A stretch of 64,000 bases of DNA from Phymatolithon calcareum (taxonomy: Eukaryota > Rhodophyta > Florideophyceae > Hapalidiales). A program made the translations under genes and the position numbers. Shown piece by piece: positions 1-9,555 of the stretch. The notes under the pieces were generated by a model, which saw only the letters and a program-made list of their open reading frames with translations, did no database searches and was not told the DNA's origin. The stretch spans positions 186,001 to 250,000 of the forward strand of contig OZ345377.1 in NCBI GenBank assembly GCA_977006965.1, given 5' to 3'. Within the stretch, counting starts at the first letter, position 1. Each line of letters starts with the position of its first letter.

Positions 1-561
1 ATCAGTCACGCCGGGGAGGATAAGGACACGATTGCAATCCCTCTCTGGAACAAGCTGCGCGACCGCGGTATAGATGCCTTCGTCGACAAACGCGAGTTGC
101 CGGTCGGCGGCGACGCTCCCGAATTCATGAAGGACGCCATGGCCTCCGCGCCTGTCGGCGTCTTTATCCTCTCACCGGAGTTCGCTGCGAAGAAATGGAC
201 CATGATGGAATTACTCACGTTTCAGAACCGCGTTGACAAGGCGGCCAGCAAGAACCAGAGAGCGCCAATGCTCATCCCGCTCTTCTATCGTCTCAGTGTG
301 AGCGACTGTACGGATCACAATTTGTTATGGCGCCGAGATAGTGAAGGCCGGAACCCCTTCGTTGATTTAGGGTTTTCCATGCGGGCTACCCATGGATACG
401 TATCTCCGGCAGACGTCATGCGCAGCCTGGGAAAGTTGGCGAAGCAGACTGGGATTGAAAATCAAGAGAAGGCGACAAACAAAGATTCGGACGAGACGAA
501 GCGAGATCGCCTGGTGGAATTGCTTGCAGAGAAGATAGATGGAGCATTGAGAAGTTGCTAG
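1..561 (+). CDS. TIR-domain protein, 3' part of gene (5' end outside window)
   Basis: Frame 1 is open from the first base and ends at a TAG at 559-561. The start of the visible protein reads ISHAGEDKD, the box 1 of Toll/interleukin-1 receptor (TIR) domains of the plant type. This is followed by a box 2-like stretch with RELPVGGDAPEF and then VGVFILSPEFAAKKW, where the conserved Ser-Pro and Trp are expected. About 150 residues are visible, so the TIR domain lies close to the C-terminus and the protein ends in a charged helix. TIR domains act as adaptor or NAD-cleaving modules in immunity. Which kind this is cannot be told, because any NB-ARC or repeat domain would lie upstream of the window. 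The catalytic Glu of NADase-type TIRs could be the E in WTMMEL, but that is a guess from the family. Confidence 0.8.
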   Translation: MSHAGEDKDTIAIPLWNKLRDRGIDAFVDKRELPVGGDAPEFMKDAMASAPVGVFILSPEFAAKKWTMMELLTFQNRVDKAASKNQRAPMLIPLFYRLSVSDCTDHNLLWRRDSEGRNPFVDLGFSMRATHGYVSPADVMRSLGKLAKQTGIENQEKATNKDSDETKRDRLVELLAEKIDGALRSC

Positions 562-1387
562 TAACTGCACAGGTGCAAACATGTGCGGTGCATGCCATGC
601 AGAATGGCATTACTTCTTTTTCTATTACTTCAGCGCACAGAATCAAGCAAAGTTTCCTTGGCACTCGAAACGTTACCCTAAGATGCGGTAGTAACTTTTC
701 TACTTTTCTTTCTTCTTTCTTATATTCGTATTACACAGAACGTTTAATTTTCTATCCGTGACATATTAGATTCTGAGTATTAGTTAAGCACAAAGTGAGC
801 GCGACAGTTCGCTGTTTACTGATACAGTGCAGTAGAGGACTGTGATGGTAACTCCTGTTCAAAATCTATAAGCACGCCCGCCTCCTTTTCCTTTACCTAA
901 CTACGCAATTCGACATGTGGAATATTCTGCTTCTTCTAAAAACAGGAAAAACAATTCACAACTCCTCTCGTCGTTCCAACGCCTCCTCTTACTTACTGGA
1001 ACATCTCCATGCAGTTCTCCACCTTACTTTGCATCTTCTCCTTCACTAGGCAATGCTGCAACACTTGGGCTATTACGCAGTTGCTCATGATATATGCGCA
1101 AAAATTACGTGAGGTCAATGCCCTCGGATGATAAAGGCGACTGCGATGCAGAGGAGTAGGATGTGGATTCAGCGAGGATAGATCTTTCGCCGCACTTCCA
1201 TCTCTATCTCGTACATCAACACGCAATTTGCGCCCGAGAAGCAAACGGGACAGCTATGCCGCTTGCATTATAGTGTTCCATCTGTGTAGCGTCAGGCAAT
1301 CATCAGCCAGTATGGGCTCTGTATCGTGGTCATGCGAAGCCAACGCCATGGCATCAAGGCGTAATATTGAATTCGTTTGCTCGCACA
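562..1387. other. non-coding stretch after the TIR gene
   Basis: AT-rich trailer of the TIR gene followed by sequence in which no frame looks protein-like. I see no repeat, tRNA or transposon end here. Confidence 0.4.
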
Positions 1388-1624
1388 TCACGCCTGCGCA
1401 GAAATCTGTGGTGACATGGTGTCTGATGCATGCACACTCTCTTGCCTTCGTTTTGTCTCCACCTGCACCTTTTCGATTTCCTCGTCCCATCGACTAATGA
1501 ACAAGCGCGCGAGCGTTTCAGCGCTCTCTGCTTGCTTGACGATATCCCCCAGCGTGTTTACGAAAGCCGGAGTGGCGTGCGGGTACTCGACGGCGATAAG
1601 CTGGAGAACCTTCGATTTCAATGG
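1388..1624 (-). pseudogene. in-frame continuation of the membrane protein beyond its stop codon
   Basis: Directly after the TAA that ends the membrane protein (1628-1630) the same frame stays open for about 78 more codons. It contains protein-like helical sequence such as VLQLIAVEYPHATPAFVNTL and ETLARLFISRWDEEIEKVQ. There is no ATG at its start. It could be the original C-terminus cut off by a nonsense mutation, a second exon reached by splicing, or a readthrough extension. The sequence alone does not decide. Confidence 0.35.
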
Positions 1625-1627
1625 CCT

Positions 1628-2374
1628 TTACGTGATCCATTCTTCGAATGGAACGTCATCCGGCTTGCACCCTATGCGCATGCCGCGACTTCCTCGGTAT
1701 CCGGCTCGCAGGGAACCGCGCTCGCGTAGGCGCTGTGGCAATTCGAGTGCCTCCTGCGCCTTTCGGGGGAGCCATGCATAGAGCAAAATTCCCAGCAGAA
1801 CGTTGAGTGCATCACCACCTTGGCGAATCGACTGTGCAATGTCCGCCTGGTCGAGCTCTCCTATCCGGTGGTCGATGGACCAGTCAAGCAGAACCTGTTC
1901 ATTAGGACGACGGGGCGTTGGGATTTCATCCCATCCACTGCGGATGGCACTACCGGGCGAGAAACGCCGCCACTCGATGACGTACTTGCACAGACCTTTG
2001 GATCCCGGGCGTCCGAAGCGCGCCTTGTCGCATCGCAGAATGCGCTGGACGATATCAGCGCCTCTATCAAAAAATCGCATACGCCCTGACACTAGCACAA
2101 ATGATAGGGAAGCGGCAACGATTGTCGCCACGGATGTCGGCAAGCTAGCGCGATGACGGTCCCGAAGGAATTGCTCGAGGAACATAGTCGCAATGGCAGC
2201 CAACACCAGAAAACATGATAGCACGGACCATGCACGGTTGAAGTCCGCCGTGAAGCGCAAACGCCGCTGGCTCATGAGCGAACATAACTCGGTCGCCCAC
2301 CACACGACTGCAATGCACATGGCAAGGGTCACATCGTACGCCCATGACTCTGTTGTTGAGGACAGCGTCGACAT
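1628..2374 (-). CDS. multipass membrane protein of unknown function
   Basis: The frame opens at a non-ATG codon at 2440; the first ATG is at 2374 and gives 248 residues. Three hydrophobic segments lie in the first 110 residues (around LAMCIAVVWWATELCSL, VLSCFLVLAAIATMFLEQFL and VATIVAASLSFVLVSG). A fourth lies near residue 200 (LNVLLGILLYAWL). A long soluble region rich in Arg separates the third and fourth. I recognise no family. The 500-residue membrane protein at 34.3 kb has a loosely similar layout (membrane segments at both ends, a soluble middle), but no clear sequence match is visible. The frame continues past the stop codon (see 1388-1624), so this gene may be damaged or spliced. Confidence 0.55.
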   Translation of the reverse strand: MSTLSSTTESWAYDVTLAMCIAVVWWATELCSLMSQRRLRFTADFNRAWSVLSCFLVLAAIATMFLEQFLRDRHRASLPTSVATIVAASLSFVLVSGRMRFFDRGADIVQRILRCDKARFGRPGSKGLCKYVIEWRRFSPGSAIRSGWDEIPTPRRPNEQVLLDWSIDHRIGELDQADIAQSIRQGGDALNVLLGILLYAWLPRKAQEALELPQRLRERGSLRAGYRGSRGMRIGCKPDDVPFEEWIT

Positions 2375-3013
2375 CTGAACCGTAATGGGAGTGCCGCGGC
2401 GGGAGGAATAGACGCTGGGGATGAACCACAATATGGTCAAAACCCCATTTAGCCTGCAAAACCGGTTAGGAAAAGGTGAGTAAAAGGGCTGGTAAGATTG
2501 GCAAGCAAGTGAAGAACCATTCGGAATCAGCTGGCTGCACGCTTCTGGCGTCGTTCTTGCTTTATTGGAGCAAATTCAGCTCGATGCCGTAATCTCTCTG
2601 CTGATCTTCGCATACAGTACGCATCTTCAGTGGGGGCGACATACTGGGCGACCCAAAATTATGATACATAAAACGCGCAGTAGCCATGCAAATGAAGGTT
2701 CGTCTTTTCGCAGTAGTGCACTTTCGTCAGGGTCGATGAACGAATAGTTCCCAACCGCACTGGGGGAGCGCGCGCCGTGAAAAATGCTAATTTTTTGCAT
2801 ATGCATATGCCGAAATCGGCACTTTTTGAAAAATGGTGTTTCAAAATGCTGATCACTGCATTTTGCACAGGTGCCTAGCCCCCTGCCTAGAGCAATTTTC
2901 TGCAAATTCAGGGAGGGCGGTTTTTGTGAGCTGACTTGCATTTCGGAGAATGCACTTAACAATGAGCACAGGAACATTCACGTCCATGTCCGTAGCCTTT
3001 ATTGCAAAATGAG
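2375..3013. other. non-coding flank of the hAT insertion; contains a short dispersed repeat
   Basis: No convincing gene. Positions 2724-2757 match the reverse complement of 18909-18940 at about 29 of 32 bases around the core CGAATAGTTCCCAACCG. They are therefore two copies of a small dispersed repeat, probably a transposon end. Confidence 0.4.
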
Positions 3014-3021
3014 CACTGGAG
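3014..3021. repeat. left 8-bp target-site duplication of hAT element
   Basis: CACTGGAG immediately precedes the left terminal inverted repeat and is repeated exactly at 5088-5095 after the right one. Eight base pairs is the duplication length of the hAT superfamily. Confidence 0.9.
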
Positions 3022-5087
3022 CAAAGCATTGGAAAAAATAATTGCTATTGTAATTATTTAAATTATTGTTCCAATAATTTATTCCTGAGTCGCGCATATT
3101 TATTGTATTTATTGAGATCTTCGTGGTTACGACAATTATTTTATTTATTTGAAAGCATTATTTACTCGAAAACGCTCGACTAAGTCTACGTTTCTGGGGA
3201 AGAATGACAGCATTTTGGCCAGACGATTATATTGTTTATTTGGGCCCGATGGTATTCTTGAACAGTAAAGTGATATGTTTGTCATCGATAGCACATGACG
3301 TGTCGGCTGCGGACTCCTCATTTAGGATTATGAAAACCATGGCAATCAACACAGTACAACGGGAACTGCGTACCAGGCGAGCACCGTTTGGTAGCACCCA
3401 AGATGCCGCGAGTTTTCGGTAAGCATGTTCGCGATGAGTTTTTCACACAGTCGGATCCCAACTCCGCTGTGTGGACTTGCAAATGTGGAACGCGACGGAA
3501 AGATTCTGGACGGGGCTACACCAATTTTGTGAGTCACGTTCAATCCGAGCATCCAAGCGACTTAAACGTTTTATGCGCTGAGAAAGAGTCGAGCACAAAT
3601 ACCTTACGAGTTTCGAAACCTATCTCTCTGTTTTATCCTCGCAAAACGTTGCATGCCCACGGCTGGCTAGAGTTTATCGTCAAAGGCCTGCTGCCGTTTA
3701 CTGTCGCCGAGAACCCTATTTACACTGCCGCTTGTCGATTTGATTCCATGAGCTACAAGACCGTCATGAAGTTCCTCGGTGGCCTCACGAAACACGTCGA
3801 ATCGGAAATCTCACGTCGTCTTCCGTCGAACTTTGCTCTCGTTTTTGACGGTTGGACCGCTGATAATACTCACTATGTCGCGATATTCGCTACATTTCCG
3901 GCTAATACGAAACACGGATACGAGAAGTTTTTGTTGGGTTTTCTCCTTTCGAAGACGAAGAAGGACAGAGCGCGGCTAATCACTTCGAATATCTCAAGTT
4001 CGTACTAAGTGTGTTTGGAAAATCGCTATCAAATGTTGTTGCACTCATCGGCGACAACTGTTCGACGAACAAATTACTGGCGGACTTATGTGGTGTACAT
4101 TTTGTTGGTTGTGCGAGCCACCGTTTTAATTTGGCCATGAAGGACAGGATACGCGAACATCAACCCATTATTGAGAACATCAGGGCAATCATGCATAAGC
4201 TATCGTACCCTATACCGGCCGCAAAACTCCGGAACTTTACGCACTTACGTGCCTACCGGAGCAATGTGACGCGATGGTCATCGACAGCACATATGCTCAA
4301 GCGCTACATGGCTATCAAGGAGCTTCTACCCTTGCTGAATATTGACGAGATCGATGCTCTAACGTTAAGCACACGCCAAAACCGAAAAGTGGAGTCGCTA
4401 TGCGAGGAGTTCTCTTCATTCGATTCAATTACCAAGGCTCTCCAAAATGATGACATATCGATGGCGGACGCTCGGGTATTATTCGATACGGTGATAGAAG
4501 AGTTTCCACAACTTTCTGTCCGCTTGGGCTCGATGGCGGCAATCATCCATCACCCTGAATTCGAGTCCGGAATTGTCAAAATTATGGAGAAACGCGTTTC
4601 TGCGATGTCACCGGCTGAGCTGTTTGCTACCGAGAAATTGAAGAGTGCTATCTGTGCTGTGCGTTTGACTGTTGATGAACGCTCACTATCGCTAGCCGAG
4701 CGCGCATTGAAGCGTCGCAAAAGCGTTCTTTCCAATGATTCTGAGTACATAGACTTGCGATTCATTGTACCGACGTCGAATATGTGCGAGAGGGTTTTCT
4801 CTATCGCTGGTTACGCGTTGGATGACAGAAGAAGAAGCGTTATTCCTGCAAATTTCGAGAAGCAGATGTTCCTTCATGCTAACTCGGATGTGTGGGGAAT
4901 CGAAGACGTCAATGCTATCGTGACAGAAAGCATCTAGATGGATCCAATAATTGGGAATAACCAGTTATTTATTCCTCACTGAACTTAAATACAATAATTT
5001 ATTCCTTCTGCGCTCAACAGTTTTGATATTTATTCTCGACACTGCGCGAGAAAAGAATAAAAATAAATAAATAATTCCAATGCTCTG
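3022..5087 (+). mobile_element. hAT DNA transposon, complete ends, about 2.07 kb
   Basis: The left end reads CAAAGCATTGGAA (3022-3034). The right end reads TTCCAATGCTCTG (5075-5087), whose complement is CAGAGCATTGGAA, so the 13-bp terminal inverted repeats differ at one base. An exact 8-bp duplication flanks both ends. Inside both ends there are repeated AATAATTTATTCC / TTATTTATTCC motifs, the usual arrangement of subterminal transposase-binding sites. The element carries one transposase gene on the plus strand, broken by a frameshift. The clean ends suggest a fairly recent insertion. Confidence 0.93.
3403..4937 (+). pseudogene. hAT transposase, one frameshift
   Basis: An ATG at 3403 starts a BED-type zinc finger (WTCKC near the start, then HVQSEH about 25 residues on). 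The RNase H-like core has a first catalytic region FDGWTADNTHYVAIFATF and a second, VALIGDNCSTN, followed by the hAT-typical VGCASHRFNLA and later TRWSS. The C-terminal dimerisation region (Dimer_Tnp_hAT) is plain: IVPTSNMCERVFSIAGYALDDRRR, ending at the stop codon 4935-4937. The reading frame shifts at about 3944-3955. The first frame runs out at 4008, while the continuation FEDEEGQSAANHF lies in another frame, consistent with one lost T in a T-run. Apart from that single lesion the protein of about 510 residues looks whole. The closest relatives I know are BED-finger hAT transposases common in oomycetes and other protists. Confidence 0.9.
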
Positions 5088-5095
5088 CACTGGAG
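5088..5095. repeat. right 8-bp target-site duplication of hAT element
   Basis: CACTGGAG, identical to 3014-3021, directly after the right terminal inverted repeat. Confidence 0.9.
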
Positions 5096-6479
5096 GAGCA
5101 AATTTTGAACCCTGTGCTGTATACAGCGCTTCAAAGCCATCAATTGAGGACCTTCTGCTGAAAGTTCTAAATTGCGCTCTTCAGAGTGCTGTTCCTGGCG
5201 CTTTGAGAAGTCTGGTTCATCGTTGCACACCTGCATAATAGAGATTTCATTGCAGCATTGCTGTTGGGCCTTGCGGGATGATTTTTTTGTTCCCCTCGTG
5301 AATTTGGCAATGTCGGAACGTCGGCGGAAATATTTCATTCCTTCATTTTGAAAGACCGAAAGCTATGGAGAAGTGACAACTAATCTCTTGGAAGTGAGCC
5401 TCTGCAGATCTGCACATGTCGCCTGTTCTGTATTCCAGTGTGCTGTATTCTGCCTTTCCCCTAATGTGACGCTAGCAGCGTTTCGATGTCCTAAGTGTTC
5501 TCCACTCTATCATTTCACTGCAATATTAAGCTTTTCTTGTACATCTAGGTTGCGTACCGGGCTAAAATGTAATTCCGGTTGACTCGGAGTGGCATGGGAG
5601 CCTATATGCTTTTGGGATATATCCAAGTTAGTTCCACCACCGATCTATTCAGTGCAGGACAACATCGAGTGAATGTTGTCGAACATCACTGGTGATTGAT
5701 ATTCTAGTTGTCTTAGATAACACCTTCACTGCAGTGAAGGTGTTATCTAAGACGAATATTGACAATGAATTTTGAAAACCTGAAGGACCTAGAGATTATG
5801 GTGGGAGACCCCCACTATTAGAGAATCGTGACCAGCTGGAGAAATTGATTAGAGCGCTTGAAAAATGTTGTATTGGGTCACGCCTTGGTCAATTATTACG
5901 TCCGATGGACACATACTGCGCACCCACGTGCTGCAGCTGCTGCGGATATCATAGCAAACTCTAGGAGGACGAACCGAACAAGTGAAGTAGGCATAGAGAC
6001 GTACCTCTCGGTTGTACAAAGTGTGAAGCAAACATTGGAGGACGTTGACGAGTTTAAAACCATCGTGCCGAAGGCCCCTCGACTTCTGACTGAGAAGTTC
6101 TGACCCGCTGCATTATGGTAGTAAGCCACGGCAGCTTGACTTCTGATTTTGTCTTCGCCCAGATTGTCGGGGCGCGTGGCAATATCTCCTAAAGGGGATT
6201 CAGGGCGCTCTGCAGATGCCGACACACTCCTTTACATCTTTTAGGAAGCATTTTCTGTTGCCTTTACTTTTCGGGTAACGAAGTACAGATTAGGCATCCT
6301 AGCTTGACAGTACTGCAGTACCCGAAGCACTACTTTAACGAATGCTGTTCTGACGAGCAGACTCGGCTGGGATGAAACATTAGGCAAGGTCACTAACTAC
6401 TTTGCTTTCGTCGGATCCTGACGTACTCTCTGTCAATTAGAACCACTTCTGCTATGGGTCCCCAACCGCGGATACCCAG
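5096..6479. other. non-coding stretch between hAT element and LINE remnant
   Basis: No frame here looks like a conserved protein. The only structure I see is the perfect palindrome at 5710-5753. Confidence 0.4.
5710..5753. repeat. perfect 44-bp palindrome
   Basis: Two 22-base arms meet without a spacer at CTGCAG (centre 5731/5732). The left arm starts GTCTTAGATAACACC and the right arm ends with its exact complement. It would extrude as a cruciform or hairpin. No flanking duplication or gene suggests what made it. Confidence 0.9.
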
Positions 6480-6950
6480 GAAGACATCAAGAATGGCTCG
6501 ATCATCGCGTATAGGTCTTGCGTCGAAGCCCCCTTATTCGCTCTTGCAGGTGTTGTCTAGGTACTGTGTCGTACGCTGCCTTCATGTCCAATACAGCGAT
6601 GCATCGCTGCCCTCGTTTTTTTAGTTCCAGCGCCCTCAATATTTTCGAGCTCCATACTCTTCCTTTTTTGATATCCCAGCTGGATGTTGAGGTTCTTGTA
6701 TCTTTGACGAAGCATAATAACAATTGCGGACTCAACAACGTTTCGGACATGACTCAGTAGGGATATGGGTCGGAAATGTTTTTGGATTGTCATGGTCTTC
6801 TTTCTTGTGCTGCGGGACCAAGAAAGCTTTCATGGGAAGACGTGGACCGTGAACAACGTGTTGTGCAATGGTCCTCTCTGAGGTCAAAGCCCCGGAGAGA
6901 GAACATTGAACATATGCTTCTCTGGGGTCAAAGCCCCGGAGAGAGAACAT
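6480..6950 (-). pseudogene. LINE reverse transcriptase fragment, frameshifted
   Basis: Read on the minus strand, three frames carry successive pieces of a non-LTR reverse transcriptase: AFLVPQHKKEDHDNPK, then FRPISLLSHVRNVVESAI with LGYQKRKSMELENI, then CIAVLDMKAAYDTVPRQHL. The last piece is the palm motif containing the first catalytic aspartate. Its wording is closest to the LINE at 55.65 kb in this window (KTKAILDLKSAYDRVPREEL). The frame changes show that it is dead. Confidence 0.75.
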
Positions 6951-6952
6951 TG
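6875..6952. repeat. 34-bp direct repeat, two copies 44 bp apart
   Basis: TCTCTG-GGTCAAAGCCCCGG...ACATTG occurs at 6875-6908 and again at 6919-6952 with about two differences. It lies just upstream of the LINE fragment. Confidence 0.8.
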
Positions 6953-7039
6953 CAGATGTCAGAAGAGTGCAATCCTACGGCTCTCTTAAGTAATATACTG
7001 TCACTAGCGCAGAAAACATGAATTTAGTTCGTAAATTCA

Positions 7040-7225
7040 ATCCATAATTACCACCGCCCTAAGTCTCATCAGAAGGCACACAAAGCATACATGCAATACC
7101 TAAATTCATTTAGCGTTTGTATTGTAGACGCCCTTTGTTCGCTCAGAAGGTGCATAAAACTTGCATTCAGCACCTAAATTATATTAATAAATTCCCATTG
7201 CGTTCAAAAAAAGTGGCACCTAAAT
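7040..7225. repeat. imperfect tandem repeat, about 80-bp period
   Basis: Blocks with GCCCT...CTCAGAAGG...GCATACATGCAATACCTAAATT and a second diverged version with GCTCAGAAGGTGCATAAAACTTGC...CACCTAAATT follow each other. A third partial CACCTAAATT ends at about 7225. This is a degenerate minisatellite. Confidence 0.45.
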
Positions 7226-7324
7226 TCTGCCGGTTGGAATGTTCTGAAGAACAAAAAAGGAACACAGTATATAAAATGATTTAGAGAAAGATCCGCCGTT
7301 CGCTAGCAAAGCAATCATTTTTGA

Positions 7325-7945
7325 GCCATTGCACCTCCCCCGCACGATCGCTGTCACCGCGGAAGAATCTCTGCACAACTTTTTCGCCGCCTGGCTCGGT
7401 GTGGTGGAATCAAGCACATTTTAGGTATCCGCTATGGCCGGATTCGGAAGAAGAAGGACAAAATTGAGTTGTCGCTTCTAAATCTCATTCAGAAGTCTAC
7501 TCTAACTGTAACCCGTACAGAAACTCGTCGTTCATCCCTCGACGTTGCACGGTTCTCGACGGACTCGAGTGGTGAAGTCTGGATACCGTTCCCAAAAGAA
7601 TGTGCAGTGTGTCTTGATACTCTGCAAGGAAATGTCGTAAAACTGTTTTGCGGCCACGTGTTCCACACAGTTTGCTTTGATCAGATTGCTGCTCGTGCTG
7701 TTGCCGACGATAAAACGCATCAGTTTTGCTTATGCAAATCTCCCGTTCTTCCCGAAATTCGATTTTATCCTTCGTTCAAGTCTACGTACAAGACGGAAGA
7801 GGAGGAGCATGTCACAGCTTGTGCTCCACTTCATCAAAAACAAATAGCAAAAAGGTGGAGAAGAACAGAAGAAGGAAAGAGAGAAGGAATAGAAAAGAAC
7901 AAGAAAACGAAACTCAGCGCCAGCAGTTTTTACAGGATCTACTAA
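7325..7945 (+). CDS. RING-finger-like protein, 5' end and last zinc ligands uncertain
   Basis: The frame is open from 7325 to the TAG at 7943-7945 but contains no ATG, so a 5' exon is missing or the gene is a relic. The core reads CAVCLDTLQGN, then LFCGHVFHTVCF, then FCLCKSPVLPEI. This is the order of a C3HC4/C3H2C3 RING finger of E3 ubiquitin ligases. The last pair is FCLC, with Phe where the seventh Cys of a CxxC pair is expected, so zinc binding at that site is doubtful. The Lys/Arg-rich tail after the RING looks more protein-like in a neighbouring frame (KEQENETQRQQFLQDLL, to 7978), which suggests a frameshift near 7850. It is probably a decaying gene. Confidence 0.5.
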   Translation, partial: AIAPPPHDRCHRGRISAQLFRRLARCGGIKHILGIRYGRIRKKKDKIELSLLNLIQKSTLTVTRTETRRSSLDVARFSTDSSGEVWIPFPKECAVCLDTLQGNVVKLFCGHVFHTVCFDQIAARAVADDKTHQFCLCKSPVLPEIRFYPSFKSTYKTEEEEHVTACAPLHQKQIAKRWRRTEEGKREGIEKNKKTKLSASSFYRIY

Positions 7946-8077
7946 AACTTTCCCCATCCATCGGAGACAAAAGTAAATGAGTTGGAAACTTTCTCGTTTC
8001 TCAACATTGCGCCTCTTCCTGTAACAAAGCAACGATGACTAACTGTTCACTGATAGTCATCACCTGCACAGACCAAG

Positions 8078-9075
8078 ACATTGAAGACCAATCACCAGGT
8101 CAAGCCACGACTACCTTGAGCAAGAGCCTGCGATGTAAGCGGAAGAGAAGCAGCGTAAACCGAGCATTAGGTGCTCCAGTACACCAAAAAGCGGTTCTCA
8201 GCTCATATCGCGAATGTGTGTAGTGCAGAAAAGCAATAGAAACCTGTGTTAGAAAGCTTCGCGCTCTCCAAGTAAATGCGAACGAGTATTAATGACGCGC
8301 TACTGCGAGCACGACGCAGAAAAGCACTCGTCCCGGACAAAATCGCCATGGAAATGCTTCAAGCAAGCCCTGGATTGAGTGGTGATCTTGCGACGCTATG
8401 GGAAACATGCGGTAAACTTCGTTGTCTACCAACGTAATGGCGCCACGCAACCCTCATTCCTATCACAAGAAAAGACCAGCGCACATCCCAGGGAACTACC
8501 GCCCAATATCGCTTCTCAGCCAAGTGCGAGTCATTACTGACTCCGCGATCGGCTCCACGATACGCGAACGCTACAAATTCCATCAGTTCCAGCTGGGCTT
8601 CCAGAATAACAAAGGGACGGAACTCGCAATCCTAAGAGCGACGAATACTATGAGGCGATGCCACAGATCCTCGATTTGTCCTCCGCTTATGACCGCGTCT
8701 CACGAGATATCCTCCAACGCAGAGTCGAATCATGCCTATCCAAAGATATCGCAGAGATGGTCCAGTACCTACTTAAGCCGTCGTGGATCACCACAGCCGG
8801 AGACGAGGAAAACCAGTGGCTCTTGATCGATCGCGGAGTCCCCCAGGGCTCTCCCCTGAGTCCCTGTCTTTAATACATTTTCATGGACACCTTCGCTTTG
8901 AAAGTTGCGGGAGTGTCAATGCGCTTATCAACTTACCCGGAAATTCTTTTCGCAGATGACGTACAGTTACAAGCTAAAAACTCGGATGGAATGCAGCGGC
9001 TGCTAGATGTGGCGACAAGCTGGGCAAGAGAGAATGTATGTCGTGGAATACCTAAAATGGAAAAAGCGAAGTACT
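8078..9075 (+). pseudogene. LINE (family A) reverse transcriptase, degenerate copy
   Basis: This region matches, piece by piece, the minus-strand LINE at 51.2-52.5 kb: ARRRKALVPDKIAMEMLQASPGL, then HIPGNYRPISLLSQVR, QLGFQNNKGTELAI, LDLSSAYDRVSRDILQRRVES, RGVPQGSPLSPCL and ILFADDVQLQAKNSDGMQ. These are the successive palm and finger motifs of a non-LTR reverse transcriptase, including the catalytic F-ADD. At least three frame changes and an internal stop show that it is inactive. The copy stops abruptly at about 9075, where a different LINE end in the opposite direction begins. Confidence 0.88.
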
Positions 9076-9310
9076 TCTTCTTCTTTATTGCAGAAGACGT
9101 TAGCAAAAGTTAGCATCTGGGGTTGCCAAGCAACCCCTCATTATTCACGAATTTGAGAACTTCAAGGGATTTCTCCCTACATAATATCTCTACCGTTTTA
9201 GGGCCTACTCTATCAATAGCGTGCCGTCTTGATAAAACACGCCCACTGCAGCGAAGAATTAAGTGACCAACAGTCTCTTTAGTCCCACCTGGACATCTGT
9301 CCAGGTGGGA
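9076..9310 (-). pseudogene. 3' end of RNase H-type LINE (family C), minus strand
   Basis: On the minus strand the sequence encodes PGGTKETVGHLILRCSG followed by TVEILCREKSLEVLKFVNNE. This is the Cys/His motif and tail seen again at 40.9-41.0 kb (NETVEHLILHC, MCREKPVEIFQYLNN) and at 49.5-49.8 kb. Its 3' end reads CTGCAATAAAGAAGAAGAAG. It is a 5'-truncated LINE remnant. Confidence 0.7.
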
Positions 9311-9321
9311 CTAAAGAGACT
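9272..9321. repeat. perfect 50-bp hairpin (24-bp arms, 2-base loop)
   Basis: The left arm 9272-9295 (AGTCTCTTTAGTCCC...) and right arm 9298-9321 are exact complements around a TC loop. The left arm is part of the LINE Cys/His coding region, so the right arm is an inverted copy of LINE sequence, as made by template switching or hairpin repair. Confidence 0.9.
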
Positions 9322-9555
9322 CCATCTAACCTTCAGTTGGGTAGCCCGTCACCTTTACAATAAGCTACGTTACTTCGATCACACTGAGGGTTTATCCCTC
9401 TATGTACCTCAAAGTGGTTTCCAGCAGCGTTTATTCAATATACCAGTACAACAGGTGGATACATGAAAACCTGCATGTGTTCAGATGTAGTGCTGTCGAG
9501 AAGCCAGAAAGAGCATTATTTTGAGGAGATCCTCCGTATGTTCACAAACTTGGTC

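Noticed and set aside
1254-1490. copy of repeat R1 near 1.33 kb
   Set aside because: Only about 12 bases (GCCATGGCGTTGG-like) resemble R1; the flanks do not align.
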